Of a stretch of 64,000 nucleotides of DNA, positions 10,986-22,006 are shown piece by piece; position 1 is the first letter of the stretch, and the number at the start of each line of letters is the position of its first letter. The position numbers and the translations under genes were made by a program. The stretch is from Laguncularia racemosa (taxonomy: Eukaryota > Streptophyta > Magnoliopsida > Myrtales > Combretaceae). The DNA is taken from the NCBI GenBank assembly GCA_037954665.1, contig JBBMOL010000136.1, positions 744,001 to 808,000 on the forward strand, in the 5' to 3' direction. Below the pieces are notes generated by a model. The model was not told where the DNA came from and ran no database searches. It saw only the letters and a list, made by a program, of their open reading frames with translations.

Positions 10986-11479
10986 TAAAACCACTTTTTA
11001 GGTTAAAATTTTTTTTTTCTGGCGCGGTTTGTTTTTGAAACCCTAGAACGCCGTGTAAGAGGTTTTTTCTTCAAAAGTAGTCGACACCACCCATCCCAAG
11101 AGGAGCGCCTCCCTTTTCCGACCAACCCCTTCTTCTCCGACCACCAGAAACCGCGCGTGTGACTCACACGCGCCACCTGAAGCTTCGCCGGCCGTCGGCG
11201 CGTGAGGCGCGTGCGAACTGTTCCGACCACCGTTTTTCGTGGGCTTTCCGCTGTCTTGCTTGCCCTTCTTTTCCGACGCTCTCCAACTGCTTTCCAGGTG
11301 ATTTCGTTTCTTTTTAGGTTGCGTCCAAGTGTTTTTGCTTTAGGTTGTGCTCATTACTTCCCTGTGTGTATTCATACGGGGTTTGCCAGTTTGTGTACGG
11401 GTACGGGTTTGAAAGTTTACGGGTACAGTTTGCTATTTTAAGTCTGTTGTCTTAATTGCTTGGGTTAACTGTTTACATT

Positions 11480-12775
11480 ATGGAAACTGATAAGAGAATT
11501 GCTGGAATTAGTACTGATAATCCGTCACTGCAAATCAGCCCTGTCAAGCTTGATGGGAACAATTACCTTGCTTGGTCACGGTCTTGTTTATTGTTTATCA
11601 AAGCTAGGGGAATGCAGGATTATATTACCGGTGTTAAAGTTAAACCAGTAGCAACCGATCCATTATTCCATCAATGGGATTCTGAGAATTCCTTGGTAAT
11701 GGCTTGGCTTATCAATTCCATGCAACCCCATATTTCAAGAACATACTTATTGCTTGACACAGCAGCAAAGATATGGAATGCTGTAACCCTTACCTATTCA
11801 CGGGTGGGAAATGATGCTCAGATTTATGAGATTCGGAACAAGGTCCATGGGTTGAAGCAAGGAGAAATGACAATTTCCCAGTATTTTTCTGAGTTGAATG
11901 GTTTGTGGTAAGAACTTGACTATTATCAAGATTTTCAGGCAGATTGTACCGGAGATGCAGTAAAGTTCCTGAAATTACTTGCAAAAGAAAGGGTGTATGA
12001 TTTTTTGGCTGGGTTAAACAATGAATTTGATCAGATCAGAGTTCATGTTCTCGGTAAGACACCTTTTCCTTCTCTTGAGGAGGCATATTCCTATGTTCAA
12101 CAGGAAGAAAGCAGGCGCAGTGCCATGCTCTATATCCCGCAGGTTGAGAAGTCTGGTTTGGTAACTGCCAGTGATTCATCTGAGCAGCTGAAAACACATA
12201 GTTCTCATAAAGATCATTTACGATGTGATTATTGTGGGAAACCACGACATACTAAAGAGACTTGCTGGAAGTTACATGGACGTCCAATAAGAGGTCGTGG
12301 AGGTAAACGGGTTAACTCTACTCGGGCCAATTTGTCTGAAGCTATGGAGTCAACTCCTGAGATGACTCACTCTGGTTTTTTCTCTCCTGATGAGATTCAG
12401 CATCTCAAGCGTCTTTTGTCTCATCAAGAATCTTCTTCCAGTGTCAAATCCAATTTTGTGCAATCAGGTAATGCTTTTTCTGCTACCCTTGATACTAATT
12501 GTTGGATTATTGATTCTGGTGCGAATAGACACATGATCGGCTCCTCAAAAAACCTTGTTGTATACTCACCGTGTTTAAAAAGAGATAATGTCCGAATTGC
12601 CGATGGTTCTTTCACCCCAATATCTGGAACAGGTTCTGTTTTTTTTACTCCTCATATCGAACTATCCTCTGTACTTCATGTCCCTCAATTTCCTGTCAAT
12701 CTCTTATCTGTCAGTGCACTTACAAAAAATCTCAATTGTAAAATTGAGTTTTTCCCTGATCATTGTGTCTTTTAG
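11480..12775 (+). pseudogene. Copia C gag and protease
   Basis: METDKRIAG opens at 11480; an upstream in-frame ATG exists at 11456. The gag core NNYLAWSRSCLLFIKARG, zinc knuckle CDYCGKPRHTKETC (near 12225) and protease site WIIDSGANRHM (near 12503) are all clear. Stops: TAA at 11909-11911 (CAA in A) and TAG at 12773-12775 (CAG in A). The leader from 10986 contains open frames mirrored in copia A; I regard them as chance. Confidence 0.93.
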
Positions 12776-13882
12776 GATCTTCAAACAGGGAAGAGGGTTG
12801 GCAGTGGTAGATTGCACGATGGCTTATATCTGTTGGATGGGGGTCAAGGTTCTAGTCTTCAGCAGGCCTTTTTTGGGGGAAATAAGGATGTTAATCAGGA
12901 AATATTGCAGTGGCACAGGCGTTTGGGCCATCCCTCTTTTTTAGTGTTACGCAAATTATTTCCTAGTTTGTTTTCAAAGACTCAGTCTGATTCTTTATTT
13001 TGTGATGCTTGCGAATATGCAAAACATTCTCAAAACTCTTATCCTTTGAGTAATAATAAAAGCAAGTCTCCTTTTATGACTATTCACTCAGATGTTTGGG
13101 GCCCTACTCAAACTACTTCTTTGTCTGGTAGTTGATGGTTTGTCACTTTTATTGATTGCTGCACCAGGATGACTTGGGTATATCTACTTAAGGCTAAAAG
13201 TGATGTGTTTTCCTGTTTTCAGTCTTTTCATAAGATGGTTTGCACTCAATTTGATGCTAAAATAAAGATTCTTAGGATTGATAATGGCACTGAATACATC
13301 AATAGCAGATTTGGTTCTTATTTGGATTCGCATGGGATAATTCATCAGACTAGTTGTCCATATACAAGTGCATAGAATGGGGTAGCTGAAAGGAAGAATA
13401 GGCATCTTTTGGAAGTTGCTAGGTCGCTTATGTTTACCATGAATCTTCCTAAGCCTTACTGGGGGGATGCAATTTTAATTGCTGCATATCTTATCAATCG
13501 AATGCCTCTTAGGGCTCTTGACTATCGGAGTCCTTTAGAAACCTTAAAAGGACAAAATGCGTACATTGTTCCTCCAAAGGTATTTGGATGCGTTTGTTTT
13601 GTTCATATTAGGGATGCTGGAAAACTAGATCCACGAGCCCTTAGGTGTGTGTTTATTGGGTATTCACCAACACAAAAGGGTTACAGATGCTATCACCCTC
13701 AATCTCGAAAGTATTTTGTAAGTATGGATGTTACTTTCAAAGAGACTGAACCCTACTTCAATCCAACCCAGTCATCTCTTCAGGGGGAGAATAAGGCAAA
13801 GGAAGAGATGATACCTAGTTCTGTGACTCTTACTGATCTTACCCCAAGAGAAAATGATGGTCAGAAGGAGACTATTATCTAG
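12776..13882 (+). pseudogene. Copia C integrase
   Basis: Continues in the same frame with the zinc domain LGHPSFLVLRKLF and CDACEYAKHS, then HSDVWGP, FDAKIKILRIDNGTEY and VAERKNRHLLE. The catalytic D, D and E are kept. Stops are TGA at 13133-13135 (CGA in A), TAG at 13373-13375 (CAG in A) and TAG at 13880-13882 (CAA in A). Confidence 0.93.
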
Positions 13883-15688
13883 GGGGAGAAAATTGGGTGT
13901 CTAAACAAACCTGATTTGAAGAGGTACTCGAGGAGAGACAAAGACAAGACAGAAGAAGCCATTGTGCAACCTACTCTCTGCTGCCAAGAATCCTCCTCTT
14001 CTGGTGAGTTGTCTTTCGATGATTTAGATAAACCTATTTCTCAATGGAAAGGTGTCAGGGCCTGTACTAAACATCCGATTTCTAATTTTGTTTCCTATGA
14101 TTCTTTGTCTCCCTCCTATAGAGCTTTTTCCTTGTCCATTTCGTCTGTGTCTATTCCACAGGATTGGAAGGAAGCACTCAACGATCCAAAATGGAAGAGA
14201 GCAATGATTGAAGAAATGAAAGCCTTGACTAAGAATGAGACTTGGGAGCTTGTCGCCTCCTCACCTGGAAAGAAACTGGTAGGCTGTAAATGGGTGTTCA
14301 CTATAAAACACAGAGCTGATGGATCAGTTGACAGATTCAAAGCAAGATTGGTAGCTAAAGGATTCACTCAAACCTATGGAGTGGACTACCAGGAGACTTT
14401 TGCTCCAGTAGCTAAAATGAACACGATCAGCGTCCTGTTATCATGTGCAGCCAACCTTGACTGGGATTTACAGCAATTTGATGTTAAAAATGCCTTTCTA
14501 CATGGAGATTTAGAAGAAGAAGTGTTTATGGAAATCCCTCATGGATTTGATAATGAAACAACACATGGAAAAGTATGCAGACTGAAAAAGGCCTTGTATG
14601 GATTAAAGCAATCTCCTAGAGCATGGTTCGACAAGTTCAGCAAAGCCATGATCTCTTTTGGCTATCAACAGAGTAATGCGGATCATACGCTATTTATTAA
14701 ACATAATGAGAGTAAAATTACTATTCTCATAGTTTATGTTGATGATATAGTGATGACAGGAGATGATAAAGAGGAGATGGCTCGACTGAAGAAACTTTTG
14801 GCTTAGGAATTTGAAATCAAGGATTTAGGGAAACTACAATATTTCCTAGGCATTGAAGTTGCTAGATCAAAGAAAGGTATCTTCATTTCTCAGAGAAAAT
14901 ATATTCTGGATCTCTTGGAAGAAACTGGCATAATGGGGTGTAAACCAGCAGAATCTCCCATTGAAAACAACCACAAGCTGTAGGCTGGAGTTGGTGATTC
15001 AGTTGATTTAGGGAGATACCAGAGATTAGTAGGAAGACTGATATATCTCTCGCATACTAGATCGGACATTGCATATGTAGTCAGTCTAGTGAGTCAGTTT
15101 ATGCATGATCCACGAGAATCACACATGCAAGCAGTATTTCGCATTTTGAGATATCTGAAGTCTGCTCCTGGAAAAGGACTGCTGTTCGCCAAGCATGGTC
15201 ACCTTTAGATAGAATGCTTTACGGATGCAGATTGGGCTGGATCTCTAAGTGATAGAAGGTCCACTACTGGTTATTGCACACTTGTAGGAGGAAACCTTGT
15301 AACATGGAGGAGTAAGAAACAAAGTGTAGTTGCTCGATCAAGTGCTGAAGCAGAATACAAAGCTATGGCTCAAGGGGTTTGTGAGCTTCTGTGGTTACAG
15401 AAGATATTGGAAGAATTAAATCTGTCAGATAAAGAAGCACCATCCTTGTATTGTGACAATAAAGCTGCTATCAATATAGCACAAAATCCAGTTCAACATG
15501 ATCGAACCAAGCATATAGAAATTGATCGACACTTCATCAAAGAGAAATTGACTGAGGGCATCTTGAGCTTACATCATGTGACATCTGATAAGCAACTGGC
15601 TGATGTATTTACTAAAGGGTTGTGTCATAGGACCTATCATACTTTAGTTTGCAAGTTGGGCATGTGTGATATCTATGCTCCAACTTGA
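13883..15688 (+). pseudogene. Copia C reverse transcriptase and RNase H
   Basis: The RT has [46 protein letters not shown] and catalytic YVDDIVMTGDD (near 14740). RNase H has DADWAGSLSDRRSTTGYC, AEAEYKAM, LYCDNKAA and HIEIDRHF. Stops at 14804, 14981 and 15206 are all TAG where A has CAG. The purine tract AACTTGAGGTGGAG follows at 15682-15695. Confidence 0.93.
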
Positions 15689-15695
15689 GGTGGAG

Positions 15696-15902
15696 TGTTG
15701 ACATATATGTAATATTATTGTGCTAGCTAGGAGATTTTATTACAGAATTAAATATTAGATTACAGAATTAAATATTAGATAGGAGAGTTTATTTTCTTTC
15801 CTAATATAGCATTCTTGTAAGTGTATATATACACTATGTCTATGTAAAAAGAAAAGTAAGAAGAGGAATAAAAAACTAATCTCTTTCCTCCTACATTCTT
15901 CA
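15696..15902 (+). repeat. 3' LTR of copia C (207 bp)
   Basis: Identical to the 5' LTR except one T for C near its end. Confidence 0.96.
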
Positions 15903-15907
15903 TGGAG

Positions 15908-17058
15908 CAACCGCCTAGCTTTGTTGCTTAAGGGGAGTCTAATTTGGTATGTAAACTTCGTCGCCCACTTTATGGGTTGAAACAATCTCCTCATGCTTGG
16001 TTTGGCCAATTCAGTATGGTAGTTGTAGAGTTTGGTATGACTCATAGTTCATCTGATCATTCAATGTTTTATAAGCACACATCTAAGGGGAGATGTATTT
16101 ACTTAATTGTCTATGTAGATAATATTGTCATAACCGGTAACGATCAGGATGGTATTACTGACTTGAAAGCACATCTTTTCAAGTATTTTTAGACTAAAGA
16201 TCTTAGCTTGTTAAGGTACTTCCTTAGTATTGAAGTAGCTCAATCCAGTTCCGGTATAGTTCTTTCCCAAAGAAAATATGCTTTAGATCTTCTAGAAGAA
16301 ACTAAGATGCTCAATTGTAAGACTGTAGATTCTCCAATGGATCCTAATGCGAAATTATTACCAGGACAAGGGGAGTTATTTGTAGATCCTGATAGATACC
16401 GTCGGTTGGTTGATAGATTTAGTTATCTTACTATCACTTGACCTAATATATCATTTGTGGTTAGTGTTGTTAGCCAGTTTCTTCACTTGTAACAATCATT
16501 GAAATGCAGTTGTTAGGATTCTTAAATATATTAAGAATGCTCCTAGTAGAGGCTTACTATATGAAGATCGGGGTCATTCCCAGGTAATTGGATATTGTGA
16601 TGCTGATTGAGTAGGTTCTCTATCTGATAAAAGATCTACCTCGAGTTATCGTGTGCTAATTGGAGGTAACCTTGTATCATGGAAAAGTAAGAAGTAAGAT
16701 GTTGCAGCTATATCCAGTGCAAAAGCAGAATACCGTGTTATGGCCTTAGCAAGTTGTGAGCTGATTTGGTTGAAACAGTTACTTCAGGAATTAAAGTTTT
16801 GTGAAATATCACAAATGCAACTAATTTGTGATAATCAAGTTGTATTACATATATCCTTCAATCTAGTCTTTTATAAGAGAACTAAACATATAAAGATTGA
16901 TTGTTAGTTCATTTGAGAGAAGATCATCTCTGACTGTATTATCACTAGTCATGTCAACTCAAATGATCAATTGGCTGATATTTTGACTAAATATCTTAGA
17001 GGTTCTCGTATTGGGTATATTTGTAACAAACTTGGTGCATATGATTTATTTGCTCCAG
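15908..17058 (+). pseudogene. Copia B reverse transcriptase C-terminal part and RNase H
   Basis: Resumes after copia C: VCKLRRPLYGLKQSPHAWF, then YVDNIVITGND. The catalytic YVDD has become YVDN. Continues through LRYFLSIEVAQSS, LSQRKYALDLL and RNase H pieces (DADxVGSLSDKRSTS, SSAKAEYRVM, LICDNQVVL). Several TAG, TAA and TGA codons replace expected Gln or Trp. Ends at CCAGCTTAAGGGAGAG before the 3' LTR. Confidence 0.9.
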
Positions 17059-17070
17059 CTTAAGGGAGAG

Positions 17071-17223
17071 TGTTAAATAATATATGTATACTAGTCCCAC
17101 ATCTCTTAGTTAATAGAATACTAAACTTGTATACATATATAAATACTTATACAATTATGATATTTGAAAAATAATAAGATTTAAGGTTTCTCTTCTCTCT
17201 CTATTTTCCTTTCCTTTTTATCA
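17071..17223 (+). repeat. 3' LTR of copia B (153 bp)
   Basis: Starts TGTTAAATAATATATG and ends CTTTTTATCA. It is followed by TSD TTAGG and the resuming D integrase frame. It serves as the empty site proving the hAT-like insertion in the 5' LTR. Confidence 0.93.
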
Positions 17224-17228
17224 TTAGG

Positions 17229-18940
17229 TATAGTTGAAGGACCCCAAATGTCACTATGAATTAAATGAAAAGGATGAGTATTACTTTTATTGCTAATAGG
17301 AAACGATACATGAGTGTGTTTTGCTATCTCACAAACATCACAATGAAACTCAGAAACATCTAATCTATAAAACAAATTAGGAAACATGACTTTTAAAACC
17401 CTAAAAGAAGGATGACCTAGACATAGGTGATGTAGCCAAATTGCATCTTTATTTGAGGAACTAAGAGAAGACACTTAAATGTTTCTTTAGGGTGGTTCAA
17501 TGTGATAAAGGCTGCTTCTTTCCTTAGCAAGTCCAATCCTTCTCCCTGAGCCCTGGTCCTGAAAAACATAATAAGAAGGAAAAAAAGTGACATAACAGTT
17601 AAGATCATAGGTAAGTTTTTGGATGGGGATGAGGTTGGCTGATAATTTTGGTACATGGAGAACATTTTTGAGGATGAGTGTAGGCGTAATATGTATGTTT
17701 CCAAAACCAGCAACAGTAGCTAACATGCCATTGGCCACTACAGTCTTTCTATTGCTTGGGCAGGGAGTATAGAATGGAAAAATTGAGATGTGGGGGTCAT
17801 ATGGTCTGTGGCACCGGAGTCAATTATCCAAGAGTTGTGATAAATGTTTTTTGAGGAATTCATACAAAAAGAAAATGAAAGACTACTTGAAAGAGTCAAT
17901 GAGTAAATTCTAGAAGGCTTCTCAAGTGATCCCAACAAGTTCCTTATCCTCTCGATTTTTTGACTGTTGAGCCCCCCTACAACAAGTTTTTCCTCATGTT
18001 TTGAATCCTCTGCCATGTTTACTTGAGGTTTCTGTTGTCCTCCACGAGTTTGCCACTCTCAACTTGGAGGCTTACCATTTAGCTTCCAACACTTTTCCTT
18101 TGTGTGCCACAATTTCTTGCAATAGCTACACTAAAGGTTGTCCTTGTTCTCCTTCCATTGATTTTCTCTTCCTGGTTATTTGGAAAAATCACCTTTTCCT
18201 TTCTCTCGGTGATCTGATTTTACTACTAGGGCTGAACCTTCCATGCTTCTAGGCTCTAGCATGACATTCCTTTGGCTTTCTTTTGCTCAAACCAATGAGA
18301 TCGTTTCTTCTAGAGATGGTGTGTCATCTTTGCCAAGAATTTGAACCCTGACCTAATCAAATTCAAGATTCAAACCAGCCAAAAAATCATAGACGCAATT
18401 TTTCTCTATAAAACTCTTTTAAGACAGTTGCATCATTAAGAGATTTCATCTAGAAGACTCAATAATGATCGAGTTCCTGCCATAGGTTTTGTAATATATT
18501 TGCGTATTCTGTGATAGATTTATTATCTTGTTTAGTGACTGCTGTTTTTACCTTAATCTCATACACTTGGGCAGCATCATCAGCCTTCGAGTTTGTGCGA
18601 CAAATGAATTCCCATATCTGCTTTGCCAATGCCAAAAACATGCATATATCACTAATTGTGGGCTCCATGGAAACCCATAACTAAGACATTATCATGGAAT
18701 CCTCTTCATCCTAGGCTTCAAATGTTAGATCCTCCTTTGCTGGTGGCGTTCCAGGGAGATGAGTAAGTTTCCCTTTGCCCTTGAGGTATGTACGGACAAG
18801 TTGTGACCATTTAAGGTAGTTCTTCCCATTGAGTCTATTGTTGGTTCGAATATTCTATAATTCTCTAATTTTCTGGGCATTATTGGAGTCTTCGGATGTT
18901 TTAGAGCTATTGATAATTTCAGATATGATAAAAAAAAAAA
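17229..18940 (-). pseudogene. Copia D gag, protease and integrase N-terminus (right half)
   Basis: The minus-strand frame closely parallels copia G. The gag contains NNRLNGxNYLKWSQ, then MEPTISDICMFLALAKQIWEF and a zinc knuckle near 18140. The protease site is SWIIDSGATDHM near 17830. The zinc-domain segment LGHPSFRVLKVMF and CDVCEIAKHTH runs to HSDIWGP. The frame then stops at the TTAGG duplication of copia B and continues at 445. Multiple stops; the original ATG near 18930 is not intact. Confidence 0.9.
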
Positions 18941-19043
18941 AAATTCCAGCAATTAAGGCTGTTAAACAATAATGACTATAGAAAAACCCAGCTATGAAGG
19001 CTGAATGAAGGCAACAAGAAACCCTAGGAACAAAAAGCCTATT

Positions 19044-19055
19044 GCTCTGATACCA
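19044..19055 (-). other. Primer binding site of copia D
   Basis: The reverse complement reads TGGTATCAGAGC, directly inside the D 5' LTR. Confidence 0.9.
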
Positions 19056-19266
19056 TGTAGTAAATTGAAGAATAATTCTTATATCACTTTTCTTAATAGG
19101 AGTATACATGGCCTTTTATAGAACAACGGAAACTAAAAAAAGGAAAAACTAAATCTCTCTAACAAAGGAAATAATCATACTAATTTAATATAATTATAGT
19201 TTCCTAATAAATTGTTACAGCTGTAAATTAGTTTCCTAATATTTACAACTTCATCATATCTTGACA
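19056..19266 (-). repeat. 5' LTR of copia D (211 bp)
   Basis: On the minus strand it runs TGTCAAGATATGATGAAG to CAATTTACTACA. The adjacent ATATC at 19267-19271 would be the right copy of its TSD; the partner should lie left of the window. Flanking DNA on the right is the gag gene of copia E. Confidence 0.88.
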
Positions 19267-19599
19267 ATATCATTAGTATAAAATACCTTTGTCAGCCTAA
19301 ACATCATAACAAGTATTGTAATGCTTGTAAATGGAATGAAGAGATGGATCAATGGACTACCACAATAAACTCAGTAATAAAGCATCTACTCTCTGCTAGT
19401 GATCCTTATCTTTCTACACGTCATCAAGTTTAGTGGTCAAATGGTCTTGTAGGCTTTGAACCATACACCATAATTCCTCAGTTTTAGACCAAGACATGTA
19501 ATTGGAATTCCCCATCAACTTTTTTGTTGCAATGGCAGGAGATTGAGATAAGAAGCTTAAAAAAGGATTGGTTTTTGATGAGGCAGCATTGTGAGCCAT
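19267..19599 (-). pseudogene. Copia E gag, N-terminal part, cut by D
   Basis: The start MAHNAASSKTNPFLSF at 19599 is followed by IATKKLMG and NYMSWSKTEELWCM, homologous to copia B gag. The frame decays through TAG codons but still reads as B gag (YNTCYDV, YTNDI) until D enters at 19266. The remaining E gag-pol must lie left of the window. Confidence 0.85.
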
Positions 19600-20047
19600 G
19601 TTGGATTGAAGACAACCCTGAAAAAGGGTGAAAAAGGTGGTAAATAGTGGTTGCCAGCGGTGGACAGCAACGGCCGGCAGTGGAAGATGCTGGCATTTGG
19701 ACAGTTGGAGCTAGAGAAAGCAATTTCACCAGCGTATGAAGGAAAATAAGGATTGAATGCTGGAAAAAGAAGAAAAAAGAAAGATATGGCGACAGTGCAT
19801 GGCGGTGTTTCCGGTGACGAGCTTTGGAGGATATGACGTCGGAGAGAAGATTAACATGGTGATGTGATTGGATTCTAAATCCAACATCGAAAAATGGCCG
19901 GAGAGGTACGATAGCCGACAAATACTAGGTTTTTTTATTTCTTTTTTTGTGTGTGTGGGCCGGGGGTAGGGAAACTAGGGTTTTTCTAAAGCTTTGATAC
20001 CATGTTAGAGAAAGGAAGAATATTGGACCTATATATGTAGCTCAACA
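19600..20047 (-). mobile_element. Copia E 5' end: leader, PBS and unusually short LTR
   Basis: The PBS complement GCTTTGATACCA at 19991-20002 is the one-base variant TGGTATCAAAGC. Outside it, 20003-20047 has LTR-type ends (TGTTGAGC to CTCTAACA on the minus strand) and a TATA-like TACATATATAGG but is only 45 bp. Flanking AATGC (20048-20052) is the presumed TSD. Beyond it the gag frame of copia F is recognisable. The leader resembles that of copia B. It could be a genuine mini-LTR or an LTR with an internal deletion. Confidence 0.7.
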
Positions 20048-20491
20048 AATGCATTTCCATGACTAAAGCTCAAAACATTGTGATGAATTAGCCAAGTCGT
20101 AGTAAATTTCTTGAACATTTTCCCAGATTTTCTTTGCTGTCGTACAAAACATATAAGTTCTCCTAATCTTAGGCTCCATTGAGTTGATTAACCAGGTCAT
20201 GACCATAGAGCTATCTGCTTCCAATCCTCCATACTCTTCAAAATCCTTGTCAAGCATAGCAATTGATCCGGTCAGATAGCCTAACTTCCCTTTCCCGCAG
20301 ATGACCACTTGTACGGATTGGAAACATTCACGAAAATGAATAACATTCTATTTGTGTTGTGTGATTTGAAGTGAATGTGACTCACTCATGTAAATCGAGC
20401 GAGAGGGTTGGGTTAAAGGTGAAGCATTTGGATCATCTAATGACCCGAGTCTCATTTTGCTTCCAGGAGTGGTTTTTGACGTGCGACTCAT
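20048..20491 (-). pseudogene. Copia F gag, N-terminal part, cut by E
   Basis: MSRTSKTTPG begins at 20491. After a TAG the frame reads VICGKGKLGYLTGSIA, then SSMVMTWLINSMEPKIRRTYMF and TAKKIWENVQEIYYD, the conserved copia gag (UBN2) pattern. It is interrupted by E near 20047. The remainder should be outside the window to the left. Confidence 0.85.
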
Positions 20492-20521
20492 GGTGAGTTA
20501 GGTTGACATTGAACTAATTGG

Positions 20522-20723
20522 GGATATGATACCATGAAGAATTTTAGGATGAAATTTTCCTCTTATTTTATTTTGAGTCATAGATGAAAAATTTATATAC
20601 ATTGAGATTGTCCATGGGATAATTACATATCCTTAATTCTTGCTAACTACAATGATCTGGGCTTATCCAAGGAAAATCGATCCTAACTCCTTGGGACTTA
20701 TCCACAAGGCATCTTTATCAACA
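20522..20723 (-). repeat. Copia F PBS and 5' LTR (189 bp LTR)
   Basis: TGGTATCATATCC (complement at 20522-20534) is a weak initiator-Met PBS. The LTR at 20535-20723 runs TGTTGATAAAGATGCC to AATTCTTCA on the minus strand. TCTTC at 20724-20728 is the presumed TSD. F is the outermost element of the left nest; host intron begins beyond it. Confidence 0.8.
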
Positions 20724-20728
20724 TCTTC

Positions 20729-21635
20729 CTAACTAGTGAGACTAAGACATTTCCAAAAACAACTGGAACAGCAACAACCATAAAAATAAAAAAATAAAAA
20801 GCTAATTGACTCTATATCCTTCACCTCTTACTAAACTTATGAAACTTCTTTCACACACCGTACTTCTTAACCTTGCACCACCAAAACCCTAATTAGGGTT
20901 ATTATACTTAGTTCTTTGGGTTCTATAGGCATAAAAGGACAGGGACAATAACTTTAAAATAGCCAAGAAAAGGAATTGGCTGAACTGCTCATTTCGAAAA
21001 TATTTTTTGTGGCATTTTAAGTAGTGTGAAAGATAGGATTCGTGTCATATGGAGTGTCATTTTCTATTTTTCATGCATTGTACCATTATTATTCACAGAA
21101 CAGCAATTACAGTCTAAAATGAAGAAGCATCACCTTACTTTTGTATGCTGAAGGGCCAAGCCTACAACTCAATATGTTGTGCTATAGCTGAGGATGAAAC
21201 TACTGACCATGCCCATAACTTAATGTAATTCTATCTCCAGTTGACAATGGAATATGTACTGATTATGGCTGCATGAGCCGAGGTTAAAAAATCACATAAT
21301 CCTTTCATTTCTTATAGTGATAATTTGTCAATGGACCCTAAGGAAAAATGTTTCCTTCCTCCCTCCTCCCCCCGGGTTCTCTCTTTCTTCTTTCAATTTG
21401 AAAGTAGAATGGTTTCCCTGATTGTATCTTGCGGTATCCAATACAAAGAGTGTGTGGCTTCTCTCTGAGTCTAATTTTATTTTGACACTATTTCTATAGC
21501 ATTAGGTAATTGTCTTCAAAATATATGAATATTATATGAGGAATCTATTTTTTCCATTATTCCATAAACAATACTTAATGCAGTACTTATCAAACTAACA
21601 ATCTTTATAAATTATCTTTTCTCCCTCATTGGCAG
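20729..21635 (+). other. Host intron sequence upstream of the first visible exon
   Basis: AT-rich and free of recognisable TE coding sequence. It ends in a pyrimidine tract and acceptor CCCTCATTGGCAG. No further exon could be supported, although a short one cannot be excluded. Confidence 0.6.
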
Positions 21636-21781
21636 CTGTGTTGATAACTCTGGTAACTGGGGTCATGGAGGAATGTTTGCTGCCTTGGCCAAACTTTCTG
21701 AAATTGTACCTGATGCTTATGAACGTGCTTCTGAATTTAAGGACCTGCATCTTGGTGATCTTCACCTTATAAAAGTTAAAG
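21636..21781 (+). CDS. CHR10: CHR10/ALC1-like helicase, macro-region exon
   Basis: This 146-bp exon lies between acceptor TTGGCAG and donor AAAG/GTTAGC. It starts with one leading base and ends with one trailing base. Its 48 codons include [30 protein letters not shown] and [14 protein letters not shown]. From family knowledge I recognise the C-terminal macro-like region of plant ALC1/CHD1L-type SNF2 helicases (CHR10 type), which remodel chromatin and in animals bind ADP-ribose. The frame is clean, unlike all surrounding TE remnants. The ATPase exons must lie upstream, outside this window. The next exon is 27.7 kb downstream. Confidence 0.9.
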
Positions 21782-21980
21782 GTTAGCAGCTTTCCTTTGA
21801 TGTTGGATGGAGGCTTGATTTAGTTAGATACTTGACACACTATATTTAAAGCTCATAAACATAGCTAAGATCCTTAAGAAGTATAATTGACATTTTTAAT
21901 CTTTAGGCTCAAGAATGTTATTATGTTGCATGATTTTATCCACATAATTATTGAGTTTAGAACCTTCACAAAGATTACTT

Positions 21981-22006
21981 CTATATATATATATATATAT
22001 ATATAT
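21981..22006. repeat. (TA)n microsatellite
   Basis: About 13 TA units in the intron, just left of the LINE poly-A end. Confidence 0.95.

Larger units (their letters stand above)
10766..15902 (+). mobile_element. Copia C: young copy nested in B reverse transcriptase
   Basis: Both LTRs are 207 bp and differ at a single base (C at 10962, T at 15892). TSD TGGAG lies at 10761-10765 and 15903-15907, and the PBS is at 10973. It has the complete gag-pol order but eight in-frame stops, each explainable by one C-to-T change. It is the same family as copia A in the opposite orientation, and the two lie 2.6 kb apart within B. Confidence 0.96.
446..17223 (+). mobile_element. Copia B: old LTR retrotransposon hosting A, C and a hAT-like element
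   Basis: Both LTRs are 153 bp once the insert in the 5' copy is removed. A perfect 5-bp TSD, TTAGG, lies at 441-445 and 17224-17228. The PBS TGGTATCAGAGC starts at 1884, and the purine tract TTAAGGGAGAG precedes the 3' LTR. The LTRs differ at about 11 of 153 positions (around 7%), so B is older than A and C, which it contains. The order gag, protease, integrase, RT, RNase H is typical Ty1/copia. It inserted into the integrase gene of copia D. All its coding parts are broken. Its own sequence, without inserts, is about 4.7 kb. Confidence 0.93.
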
